In this document: piece by piece, positions 1 to 7,110 of the stretch
Layout of the letters: the number at the start of each line of letters is the position of its first letter
Position numbering within the stretch: position 1 is the stretch's first letter
Assembly (NCBI GenBank): GCA_030692905.1
Contig: JAUYBT010000028.1
Coordinates: 1-20,780, forward strand
Length of the DNA stretch: 20,780 bases
From: Bacteroidales bacterium
Lineage (GTDB): Bacteria; Bacteroidota; Bacteroidia; Bacteroidales; VadinHA17
Direction: 5' to 3'
The notes under the pieces: generated by a model
Told to the model about the DNA's origin: nothing
Database searches by the model: none
Seen by the model: the letters and a program-made list of their open reading frames with translations, nothing else
Position numbers and translations under genes: made by a program

Positions 1-1
1 T

Positions 2-343
2 CGCGGAGCTTCTCTGATTGATAATGCACAACCTGAAATTCATTATGCCGGGCAAAAAGCTTGCTTTGAATGTCATCAGGATATTGAAGATATGAAAGCA
101 CTGGATGTTCATAGTGAAATACATTGTGAAACTTGTCATGGACCCGGTCAGAAGCATGTTTTAAGCGGAGAATCGGCAGATATTTTAAAACCAACAGGCA
201 GAGAATTTTGTGGCCTTTGTCATGCCATGAATGCAGCAAAACAAAGAAATGCCGTATTTCAAGTAGACCTTAAAAAACACAATATTGGTAAGAACTGCAT
301 AGAATGTCACAATCCACATCAGCCATGGGAAATGAAAAAATAA
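2..343 (+). CDS. Multihaem c-type cytochrome, C-terminal part (5' end outside window)
   Basis: The frame is open from the left edge, so the protein starts upstream; the first internal ATG at 92 is not a credible start because a haem motif lies before it. The visible 113 residues contain four CXXCH haem-attachment motifs (CFECH, CETCH, CGLCH, CIECH) plus additional histidines that could be distal ligands. Covalent c-type haem implies export across the inner membrane and a periplasmic or surface role. The next two genes encode a Tat-exported ferredoxin subunit and an NrfD-like quinone-site subunit, so this cytochrome probably exchanges electrons with the menaquinone pool through them. DmsE-type decahaem or NrfB/NrfH-type cytochromes are possible relatives. 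The total haem number and the terminal substrate cannot be told from this fragment. Confidence 0.85.
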   Translation, partial: RGASLIDNAQPEIHYAGQKACFECHQDIEDMKALDVHSEIHCETCHGPGQKHVLSGESADILKPTGREFCGLCHAMNAAKQRNAVFQVDLKKHNIGKNCIECHNPHQPWEMKK

Positions 344-1092
344 AGTCATCAAGAAGAAAATTCCTTAAATCGGCAGCAACTCTTGCTGGTGCCACAATCG
401 GATATTCTTGGCTGAAATCATCGCAGGTTTTGCTTTTTGCAGCTGAACCGAAAGATGAAAGCCTGCCATGGTATGGGATAGTAATAGATATTCAAAAGTG
501 TATTGGATGCGGTATTTGTGCCAAAGCATGCAAAAATGAAAATGATGTCCCCATCGAACCATTTTTCTTTCGTACCTGGATAGAACAGTATACTGTTAAA
601 AATGATGGTAGCGTGAATATTGTTTCCCCTAATGGAGGAATTGATGGCTTTAAGCAGACTGTCCCTGATGAGGATATCTTTAAATCCTTTTTTGTTCCAA
701 AAATGTGTAACCATTGTTCAAAATCGCCCTGTGAACAGGTATGCCCGGTAGGTGCAACCTATTTGAGTCCTGAGGGAGTTGTGCTTATTGATGAAAAATA
801 CTGTATAGGATGCAGGTATTGCGTACAGGCATGCCCATACGGCTGCAGGTTTATGCATCCCGTTAAGAAAGTTGCCAATAAATGCACCCTGTGCTATCAC
901 CGGTTGAAGAAGAATCTTGCACCGGCCTGCATGGAAGTTTGTCCAACCGGCGCCAGGATGTACGGTAATCTGAGGGACAAAGAAAGTGAACTGGTTAAGT
1001 TTTTAAAGGAGCATACAACACAGGTACTCAGACCTAACCTGAATACCGGTGCAAAACTGTATTATAATGCATTAAGTTCGGAGGTAAGATAA
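304..1092 (+). CDS. Tat-exported 4Fe-4S ferredoxin subunit (NrfC/PsrB/HybA type)
   Basis: This is the electron-transfer subunit of a membrane-bound respiratory complex. The N-terminus carries a twin-arginine motif, SRRKFLK at residues 16-22, followed by a short hydrophobic stretch, so the folded protein is probably exported by Tat. Four cysteine groups follow: C66/C69/C72/C76, C135/C138/C143/C147, C167/C170/C173/C177 and C194/C197/C209/C213, which is the full set for four [4Fe-4S] clusters as in NrfC, PsrB, DmsB and HybA. The gene overlaps the cytochrome gene by 40 bases from the ATG at 304. The ATG at 325 is an alternative that keeps the Tat motif and reduces the overlap to 19 bases, and neither start has a clear ribosome binding site. 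The NrfD-like gene begins one base after its stop, indicating co-transcription. The partner catalytic subunit, if any, is not in the window. Confidence 0.9.
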   Translation: MSQSTSAMGNEKIKSSRRKFLKSAATLAGATIGYSWLKSSQVLLFAAEPKDESLPWYGIVIDIQKCIGCGICAKACKNENDVPIEPFFFRTWIEQYTVKNDGSVNIVSPNGGIDGFKQTVPDEDIFKSFFVPKMCNHCSKSPCEQVCPVGATYLSPEGVVLIDEKYCIGCRYCVQACPYGCRFMHPVKKVANKCTLCYHRLKKNLAPACMEVCPTGARMYGNLRDKESELVKFLKEHTTQVLRPNLNTGAKLYYNALSSEVR

Positions 1093-1093
1093 T

Positions 1094-2290
1094 ATGGAAC
1101 CACATTACCAACACTTGTATGAAATTCTGGCCAATGCACAAGGCTATATTTTCCCGAATGAAATTGATCTGCAGTGGGGAATTCTGATTGTTGTTTACCC
1201 ATTTATAACAGGGCTTGTTGCCGGAGCTTTTATTCTTGCATCGCTGGAGAGGGTTTTCAAGGTTAAAATTCTGAAACCCACATACCAGATTGCACTTCTT
1301 ACAGCCCTTTCATTTCTGTTGGTTGCGACGATGCCATTAATCAGTCATCTCTCACAACCACAGAGAGCCTATGAAATTATGATAACTCCTAACTCATCAT
1401 CAGCAATGGCAATTTTCGGCTTTGTGTACCTGTGGTATCTGATGGTCGTGCTATTACTTGAAATATGGTTTGACTACCGGCATAGTATGGTTGTATGGTC
1501 GAATGAGAAAAAGGGAGTGATAAAATGGGTTTATAAAGTTCTTACACTTGGAGTAAGCGATATATCTCCAAGAACAGTTAAATGGGACAGGAAACTCGGA
1601 TATATTATTACTGTAATCGGAATTCCGTCTGCTTTTATTTTACATGGTTATGTAGGATTTATCTTCGGATCCATTAAAGCTAATCCCTGGTGGTCAACGC
1701 CTCTTATGCCGATTATTTTTCTCTTTTCGGCTATGGTATCAGGAATTTCCCTGGTCATGTTGGTTTATATGGTAATATCACATATCCGAAAGAAAGTCAT
1801 TGATGTGAATGTACTGGATGCAATAGGGAAGTATCTCTTCTTCGTATTAATTCTTGACTTTACTCTTGAAGGCCTCGATCAGATACAAAGGATTTATGAA
1901 GCCGAAGAATCATTTGAAATCATAAAATTACTGGTTTCGGGGAAATTATACCTTACTCTTTTTGTTGCACAGGGACTGGTGGGGACAATTATTCCGCTTA
2001 TTACACTTGCCTTCCTGCAGTTCTACAAGCATAAGATAAAACTTCGTAAAACTATGTATTTCATTGTGAGCATACTGGTTTTGATTGGGGTTTATTCAAT
2101 GAGGTGGAATGTTGTAATCGGAGGACAGTTATTCTCAAAAAGTTTTTCCGGATTTACAAGTTTTAAGGTTGGGCTTATTGGTCTCGACGGAACGCTGATG
2201 GCCGCATTTTGGCTTATACTTCCAATAGGGATACTTGCATTTCTTTTATGGTTATTGCCCCCCTGGAAAATGGTGGAAGAGGAAGAATAG
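1094..2290 (+). CDS. NrfD/PsrC-family integral membrane quinone-interacting subunit
   Basis: The 398-residue protein is almost entirely hydrophobic, with roughly nine or ten membrane-spanning stretches, the size and shape of the NrfD/PsrC/HybB family. The first segment (about residues 28-48, with a G-L-V-A-G-A-F core) resembles the family's opening helix. Members anchor periplasmic iron-sulphur subunits and pass electrons to or from menaquinol. It starts right after the ferredoxin gene and follows the multihaem cytochrome, so the three probably form one complex: quinone site, four Fe-S clusters, haem chain. Whether electrons flow toward or away from quinone is unknown. The C-terminus ends with a final helix and an acidic tail. 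Confidence 0.85.
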   Translation: MEPHYQHLYEILANAQGYIFPNEIDLQWGILIVVYPFITGLVAGAFILASLERVFKVKILKPTYQIALLTALSFLLVATMPLISHLSQPQRAYEIMITPNSSSAMAIFGFVYLWYLMVVLLLEIWFDYRHSMVVWSNEKKGVIKWVYKVLTLGVSDISPRTVKWDRKLGYIITVIGIPSAFILHGYVGFIFGSIKANPWWSTPLMPIIFLFSAMVSGISLVMLVYMVISHIRKKVIDVNVLDAIGKYLFFVLILDFTLEGLDQIQRIYEAEESFEIIKLLVSGKLYLTLFVAQGLVGTIIPLITLAFLQFYKHKIKLRKTMYFIVSILVLIGVYSMRWNVVIGGQLFSKSFSGFTSFKVGLIGLDGTLMAAFWLILPIGILAFLLWLLPPWKMVEEEE

Positions 2291-2305
2291 TTATAATTAT
2301 TTACC

Positions 2306-3952
2306 ATGGCAGATCAGGATAATGAACTGGAAAAAATTGGCACACGCCTGCATTCTATAGAACTTCGCCTGAGCAGGTTGGAATCAGCCCTGATAATCGC
2401 TGACAATAAAAACGCATACAGATCAGAAGAGCAGGTTCAAACAGTTGATCCATCGCTGAATTCAGATACATTAAATGAAGAGGAAAAGGGGCTTGAATCG
2501 CAGATAGGAAGATTTGGCCTGGCATGGTTAGGCAATATAGTGCTGCTATTTGGTATCTCCTTCCTGACACAATATCTGATGATTCTGGGGCACCGGTTTT
2601 TATCAATTATTCTTGGTTACATTACATCTGCATCAATTTTTTTTCTGGCAAATTATTTAAAGAAAACTAACGTTCACCTGGCATTTATGTTTAAGATGAA
2701 TGCTCAGATACTTCTCTTCTATATTACCCTCAAATTACATTTTTTTTCAGCTTCACCAGTAATCTCTAATAAAACTATATCTGTTATTATCTTGCTGTTA
2801 CTTGTTGCGATCCAGGCATATTTTTCAATCCGCAATAAATCCCAGGCTTTTGCCGCTTTATCTGTGTTTTTTGCCTTGACTACAGCTATCATTGGCGATG
2901 CAACACATTTCATGTTACCATTAGTAACGTTGACAGCTGCCGGAACCATATATTATTTTTACAGGTTTAAATGGGAACCATTAGTTGTTGTAGCAATATT
3001 TCTTACTTACATCTCTTTCTTCCTGTGGCTGTTTGGAAATCCTTTAATGGGTCACCAGATGCAAATGATATCGGAACATCATTTTGACGTCATTTATCTT
3101 TTTGGACTGGGAGCATGCTTTTCCATTGTTTTATTGTTCAGAACGAAAGATACTTTTTCCGATAGTTTTTTGATTGGGGTTACATTCACTAATGGAATAC
3201 TATTTACTTTTCTGCTTCTTCTCGTTGTATTAAGGTTCTTTAGTACAGATTATGTTTCTCTTTTTGCTGTAATAACTATTTGTTGCCTCATATATTCAAC
3301 GATTTTACATTCAAGATCTGACTGGAATTTTGCATCAGCTTTCTACGTTCTTTATGGTTTTATGGCAATGAGCATTGCTCTTTATGGACTCTTTGGACTC
3401 CCGCGGGTCTATTTGCTTCTTTCGGTTCAAAGCCTGATTGTGGTTTCCATGGCACTTTGGTTTCGTAACAGGCTGATAGCAATCCTGAATAGTGTTCTTT
3501 TCATGACAATCCTTACTGTATATCTTTTGTCATCAAAATCTGTCGATGGAGTTAATTTTTCTTTTGCGTTGATTGCCCTTATTTCTGCAAGAATAATTAA
3601 CTGGAAGAGGTCACGGTTACAAATACAAACAGACCTGATAAGAAACCTATATCTGATCGAAGGTTTTTTTATGGTATTATATGCTTTATTTCATGCTGTT
3701 CCCAGACAATTTGTGACACTTTCATGGACAATGGCAGCACTTCTTTATTTCTTACTTAGTTTTATCCTTAAAAATGTAAAATACAGATATATGACCCTGG
3801 GGACCATGATCTGTGCCGCTTTTTATCTTTTCATAGTTGACCTGGCTAGAATCGAGATAATCTACAGGGTGTTAGCATTACTTTTTCTTGCTGCAATTTC
3901 TATTGGCATTTCTATATACTATACAAACCGGATAAAAAAATCGGGTAGTTAA
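2306..3952 (+). CDS. Multi-pass membrane protein, DUF2339-like
   Basis: This 548-residue protein begins with a short predicted coiled coil (about residues 5-32, heptad-like Leu/Ile with Arg/Glu), then a polar linker. From about residue 68 to the end it contains many hydrophobic helices, perhaps fourteen or more. The junction, an E-x-x-I-G-R-x-G segment running into W-L-G-N-I-V-L-L, resembles the start of the membrane part of DUF2339 proteins, and that family's usual layout of coiled coil, linker and serial helices fits. No catalytic motif is visible and no function is established for the family. It starts 15 bases after the NrfD-like gene on the same strand, so it may be read through from the respiratory genes, but nothing ties it functionally to them. 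The DUF2339 assignment is by pattern memory, not by search. Confidence 0.55.
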   Translation: MADQDNELEKIGTRLHSIELRLSRLESALIIADNKNAYRSEEQVQTVDPSLNSDTLNEEEKGLESQIGRFGLAWLGNIVLLFGISFLTQYLMILGHRFLSIILGYITSASIFFLANYLKKTNVHLAFMFKMNAQILLFYITLKLHFFSASPVISNKTISVIILLLLVAIQAYFSIRNKSQAFAALSVFFALTTAIIGDATHFMLPLVTLTAAGTIYYFYRFKWEPLVVVAIFLTYISFFLWLFGNPLMGHQMQMISEHHFDVIYLFGLGACFSIVLLFRTKDTFSDSFLIGVTFTNGILFTFLLLLVVLRFFSTDYVSLFAVITICCLIYSTILHSRSDWNFASAFYVLYGFMAMSIALYGLFGLPRVYLLLSVQSLIVVSMALWFRNRLIAILNSVLFMTILTVYLLSSKSVDGVNFSFALIALISARIINWKRSRLQIQTDLIRNLYLIEGFFMVLYALFHAVPRQFVTLSWTMAALLYFLLSFILKNVKYRYMTLGTMICAAFYLFIVDLARIEIIYRVLALLFLAAISIGISIYYTNRIKKSGS

Positions 3953-4042
3953 TTTCAGATTTTAGTTCAAAGTAAATTCTTGCTGATTTGTTATCTGCAT
4001 TTAAAAAAATCCTTTTAATTTGTATTCCCTAAATTGTCATAA

Positions 4043-4618
4043 ATGAAAAATATTTCTTTTCTGCTCATTTTACTTCTGGTTTGCATCAGCGGGTGCAAAA
4101 CAATAAAACCTGCTGCTGAGATAAGACCGGAAGGAACACAGACCCAGGTACCCGTTTCAGATGTTGCCCCTCTGGCAATTAATTTTTCCGATCAGGCCAC
4201 ATGGCTGCTCGGGTATTTCAATCTTGACAGACTTCCCATGGCCCCTCATTCTGTCTGGTACATTAAGGGATACGATGAATATCAGTTTAGTAGTGAGGTA
4301 ATCAATAAATTACAGGATATAAGCAAGGATAACCTGACCATAAAAATCGTGATGGGAACATGGTGCCCCGACAGCAGAAGAGAGGTTCCCCGGTTTATGA
4401 GGATTCTCGATATCTGGAAGTTCCCGGTTTCGATGGTGACATTTATCGGGGTTGATAATGCAAAATTGTCGCCGGTAGGAGAATACGACAAACTGGATAT
4501 CCAACGGGTACCGACATTTATTATTTATAAAAATAATATTGAAGCCGGACGCATCATTGAAAATCCAACGACGTCTTTAGAGCAGGATATGGTTAACATC
4601 CTTACCAGGAATGAATAA
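4043..4618 (+). CDS. Thioredoxin-fold lipoprotein with monothiol WCPDS motif
   Basis: The N-terminus is a lipoprotein signal: a hydrophobic run followed by the lipobox I-S-G-C with the modified cysteine at residue 18. The mature protein therefore probably sits on a membrane facing the periplasm. A thioredoxin-like domain follows, with W107-C108-P109-D110-S111-R112 after a beta strand and, later, an R-V-P-T-F segment that supplies the expected cis-proline. The second active-site cysteine is replaced by serine, so the protein cannot work as an ordinary dithiol oxidoreductase. From memory, Bacteroidota have a family with a GTWCxDS(K/R)R signature, so the Ser may be normal for the family rather than a lesion. 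The gene is preceded by a 90-base AT-rich gap and followed 20 bases later by a small membrane protein gene on the same strand. Confidence 0.8.
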   Translation: MKNISFLLILLLVCISGCKTIKPAAEIRPEGTQTQVPVSDVAPLAINFSDQATWLLGYFNLDRLPMAPHSVWYIKGYDEYQFSSEVINKLQDISKDNLTIKIVMGTWCPDSRREVPRFMRILDIWKFPVSMVTFIGVDNAKLSPVGEYDKLDIQRVPTFIIYKNNIEAGRIIENPTTSLEQDMVNILTRNE

Positions 4619-4638
4619 TAACAAATAATTTAAATATC

Positions 4639-5130
4639 ATGGAAGATGTACAAAACAACACAGGACAAAATCTGGGGATTGCTGCTCTCATTACAGCTAT
4701 AATCACATTTGTCCTTGCAGTTATTCCCTGTGTGGGGCTGATTGCAATTATCCCCGGGATCATAGCTATCGTTCTCGCATCAGTCGGGCTTTCTCAGGCT
4801 GCCAGAAATAACTCACCGCGTGGGATGTTAATTGCCGGACTGATTATTGCGATAATTGCATCAATGATCTCATTCTCGCAGGTATTTGTAGCCAGTAAGT
4901 TCGCAAAGAGTGCTGACAAATGGTCAGGTGACTTTCATAATATTATTAATGATGTTCAGGATAATTTTATTAAGGATCTTGAAGATGCGAATATCTCAAT
5001 AAAGGTTGAGAGTAATGGTGAAAAAGTTGAAATAAACGCCAGTTCAAATAAAAAGGATCAAGAGCAGAAGCTTGAAGATCTTGAAAGTGGAAACACTCAG
5101 AAGGATGATACTTTACAAAAGAAAAAGTAG
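4639..5130 (+). CDS. Small membrane protein, DUF4190-like
   Basis: The protein has 163 residues. Two long hydrophobic segments (about residues 12-48 and 60-83) are separated by a short polar turn with N-N-S-P-R-G, the layout of DUF4190 proteins in which G-x-x-I-A-G-L-I-I-A precedes the second helix. The rest is a charged tail rich in Asp, Glu, Lys and Asn with no cysteines and no recognisable enzyme motif, and is likely extended or helical outside the membrane. It follows the thioredoxin-like lipoprotein gene by 20 bases. Its 3' end overlaps the likely start of the next gene, suggesting translational coupling. The function is unknown; the DUF assignment rests on the helix-turn-helix pattern only. 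Confidence 0.6.
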   Translation: MEDVQNNTGQNLGIAALITAIITFVLAVIPCVGLIAIIPGIIAIVLASVGLSQAARNNSPRGMLIAGLIIAIIASMISFSQVFVASKFAKSADKWSGDFHNIINDVQDNFIKDLEDANISIKVESNGEKVEINASSNKKDQEQKLEDLESGNTQKDDTLQKKK

Positions 5131-5560
5131 TCCGGAACAAAACTTAAAGGTAAGGCTCAGAAATGAGCCTTACCTTATTATTAATATATTTTTTGCCGGA
5201 GTAATATTGCTGATTATCGCATACTTCGGCTTTTTTTCTCCTGAAAAGGATAATTACCCTGTTATCTGTTTACATGAAAAACTTACTGGTGAACAATGTT
5301 TCTCATGCGGGTTGTCGCATAGTTTTTCTTTGATAGTAAGAGGGAGGATTGATGAAGCATACAGATGGAATTTATATGGGATGCGAGTGTTCCTTTTCTT
5401 CGCTTCGCAACTTATTCTAAGGGTGGTATTTTCGATATTCTATCTGTGGTACCCCGACACCCGCAAACAATTGATAATTATTGACTGTATTGGCTCCGGC
5501 CTGATCTTTCTGATCTCTTTCTGGCCGTTTATTGCCCGGATAATTTCTGACATTTTGTAA
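5105..5560 (+). CDS. DUF2752-like membrane protein
   Basis: I place the start at the ATG at 5105 (151 residues), which overlaps the preceding gene by 26 bases; a TTG at 5072 in the same frame would add 11 residues. An AAGG lies directly against the ATG. The protein has a helix near residues 25-45, then a central segment with T-G-E-Q-C-F-S-C-G-L-S-H-S and, shortly after, G-R-I-D-E-A-Y-R-W-N-L-Y-G. This matches the DUF2752 signature, in which TGxxCPxCGLTR precedes a G-x-x-x-x-A-x-x-x-N-P motif, except that Pro is replaced by Ser and NP by NL. Two further hydrophobic helices complete the protein. The cysteine pair could bind metal or form a disulphide, but the family has no settled function. The gene ends at the edge of the hairpin cluster between convergent genes. 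Confidence 0.65.
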   Translation: MILYKRKSSPEQNLKVRLRNEPYLIINIFFAGVILLIIAYFGFFSPEKDNYPVICLHEKLTGEQCFSCGLSHSFSLIVRGRIDEAYRWNLYGMRVFLFFASQLILRVVFSIFYLWYPDTRKQLIIIDCIGSGLIFLISFWPFIARIISDIL

Positions 5561-5577
5561 TTGACAACAAGTCTTTA

Positions 5578-5746
5578 TGCCCTACGGGCAATGATCACAA
5601 AATTCCAATTCGTATTCAAATTACCGTTGGCTGAAGCCAACGGTACAAGGGTTGATATCTACCCGGGCTTTAGCCCAATAAATCCTGAAGGACTAAAGTC
5701 CCTAACGGTAGAAGAGTCCCTTCTTCCGTCGGTTAAAACCGACGGT
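5578..5746. repeat. Cluster of five perfect short hairpins, intergenic (REP-like)
   Basis: The gap between two convergent genes holds five inverted repeats in 169 bases. They are TGCCC/GGGCA around TAC (5578-5590); an 11-bp stem beginning TACCGTTGGCT around GA (5622-5645); GGGCT/AGCCC around TT (5665-5676); GGACT/AGTCC around AA (5690-5701); and CCGTCGGTT/AACCGACGG around AA (5726-5745). A sixth weaker one, AGAAG/CTTCT, spans 5710-5724. All stems are perfect, and four share a CT-NN-AG or TT-NN-AA centre although the outer stem sequences differ. None is followed by a long T run, so these are not standard terminators, although they could end or stabilise both converging transcripts. An apparent 63-codon frame here has no protein character. 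Confidence 0.8.
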
Positions 5747-5757
5747 AATTGATATTG

Positions 5758-6225
5758 TTAATCTTCAGGATCATTCAGGATATCATACAAAAGACTGCTT
5801 TCGAATCCTTTTGATAACCCGTATCTTAAAAGCTTGGCTTTCAGATCATACTGATTTTTGGCTTTGACAAACCGACGATGACCGGATATCAAATCACTTA
5901 ATGTCTTTTTATAAAGTTCATTATCAATGACATCCAGAGCTGTTCTTATAATATCCCCGGGAATGTTTTTTCCCCTGAGGTGAGCAGCAATCTTAACCTT
6001 GCCCCATTTATTGTAATTGAATTTATCTTTCACAAAAGCCTGTGCAAACCGATCTTCATTTATAAAGTTTTCTTTTATCAGCACACTTATAATTTTCTCA
6101 CTATCAATATCGCCCAAGCCCCACGAATATAGTTTAGCCCGTATTTCACTACAACAGAATTCCCGGCGGGAGCACTGGGCCATCGCTTTGGAGAGAGTAG
6201 TTTTGAACAGGGCATTTTCAGACAT
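5758..6225 (-). CDS. recX: RecX-family regulatory protein
   Basis: RecX proteins bind RecA filaments and modulate recombination and the SOS response. The 155-residue length is typical. The three-helix repeat pattern is visible: an N-terminal repeat with C-S-R-R-E and L-x-x-x-G; a central repeat with D-R-F-A-x-A-F-V-x-D-K followed by K-W-G-x-x-K-I and L-x-x-K-x-I-x-x-x-I-x-x-A-L; and a C-terminal repeat with K-A-K-L-L-R-Y-G-L-S-K-G-F. The start codon lies inside the end of prmC (8-base overlap), so the two are co-transcribed and probably translationally coupled. No recA is present in the window. The 3' end runs up to the hairpin cluster. Confidence 0.9.
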   Translation of the reverse strand: MSENALFKTTLSKAMAQCSRREFCCSEIRAKLYSWGLGDIDSEKIISVLIKENFINEDRFAQAFVKDKFNYNKWGKVKIAAHLRGKNIPGDIIRTALDVIDNELYKKTLSDLISGHRRFVKAKNQYDLKAKLLRYGLSKGFESSLLYDILNDPED

Positions 6226-7084
6226 CTTTTATTCCTTTAATTATTCTCTCCTTACTATTAATATCTGCAACAATTTGTATCTCAGTATATCCGGATGATT
6301 CAAGTAACTGTACAATTGATTTCCCCATCGCTTCATTGATCTCAAAATACAACCTGCCTCTGTGTATAAGAATTTTGTTTGCAAGTTTAAGTATGGCACG
6401 ATAATATATAAGAGGATCGGATTCGGGTACAAAAAGGGCCGAATGAGGCTCAAAATCAAGTACGTTTTTGCTCATAAATTGTTTTTCCGAATTGCGGACA
6501 TAAGGCGGATTGCTGACAATGATACCTGCCTTATCAACCCTTTCAGAATCAAAGCTGAAAACATCATCTTTCACAAACGAGACTGTCACATTATTTAATT
6601 GTGCATTTTCCCGGGCTGTCATGATGGCCTCATCCGAGATATCTATTCCAATAACTACCGCGCCTGGCAGATTTACTGCAAGGGCGACAGCTATGCAGCC
6701 CGAACCTGTCCCGATATCAATAATCGTTCCCTGATAGCCCCTGTTTTCCCTGATGATAAGATCAACCAGCTCCTCTGTCTCGGGACGAGGAATAAGTGTC
6801 GCACTGGTTACTCTGATGACACAATCATAAAAACTGGTCTCACCCAGGATATATTGGATAGGTTTTCCGGTTTTAAGCTCTTTGCAGATATTGATAATTC
6901 TTCCCGCCTGCTGCTTGGTAACTATTTGTTCTGTCATATAAAGCTGATGCACCTTTGTTATGCCAATAACAGTCTTAATGATTATATTGGCAAGGGCGCT
7001 TATTTCCTGTTCCTGATAGATTTTTTCAAGTTCCTTTGCAAGATAAAACCTGATATCTTTTATTGTTTGTATATTAACACCCAT
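6218..7084 (-). CDS. prmC: Peptide chain release factor N5-glutamine methyltransferase
   Basis: PrmC methylates the glutamine of the GGQ motif in release factors RF1 and RF2 using S-adenosylmethionine. The 288-residue protein has an N-terminal helical domain that recognises the release factor, the I-P-R-P-E-T-E segment at about residues 97-103, the SAM-binding loop D-I-G-T-G-S-G at about 123-129, and the catalytic N192-P193-P194-Y195 motif. All key features are intact. It is divergent from ribD with 26 bases between start codons and overlaps recX downstream by 8 bases. A TAnnTTTG-like element at 7089-7096 on this strand would put transcription nearly at the ATG, giving little or no leader. 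Confidence 0.95.
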   Translation of the reverse strand: MGVNIQTIKDIRFYLAKELEKIYQEQEISALANIIIKTVIGITKVHQLYMTEQIVTKQQAGRIINICKELKTGKPIQYILGETSFYDCVIRVTSATLIPRPETEELVDLIIRENRGYQGTIIDIGTGSGCIAVALAVNLPGAVVIGIDISDEAIMTARENAQLNNVTVSFVKDDVFSFDSERVDKAGIIVSNPPYVRNSEKQFMSKNVLDFEPHSALFVPESDPLIYYRAILKLANKILIHRGRLYFEINEAMGKSIVQLLESSGYTEIQIVADINSKERIIKGIKDV

Positions 7085-7088
7085 AAGT

Positions 7089-7096
7089 CAAATTTA
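7089..7096 (-). promoter_or_regulatory. Possible -7 element for prmC-recX
   Basis: Reading on the minus strand the sequence is TAAATTTG, an exact TAnnTTTG match 4 bases before the prmC ATG. I see no TTG at the expected upstream distance, so this is weak. If real, the transcript would be nearly leaderless. Confidence 0.3.
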
Positions 7097-7110
7097 GCAT
7101 TTTCATCGTA

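Noticed and set aside
5561..5752. 63-codon open frame on the + strand
   Set aside because: It starts with TTG directly after the previous stop and lies entirely over the hairpin cluster; the translation has no protein-like features.
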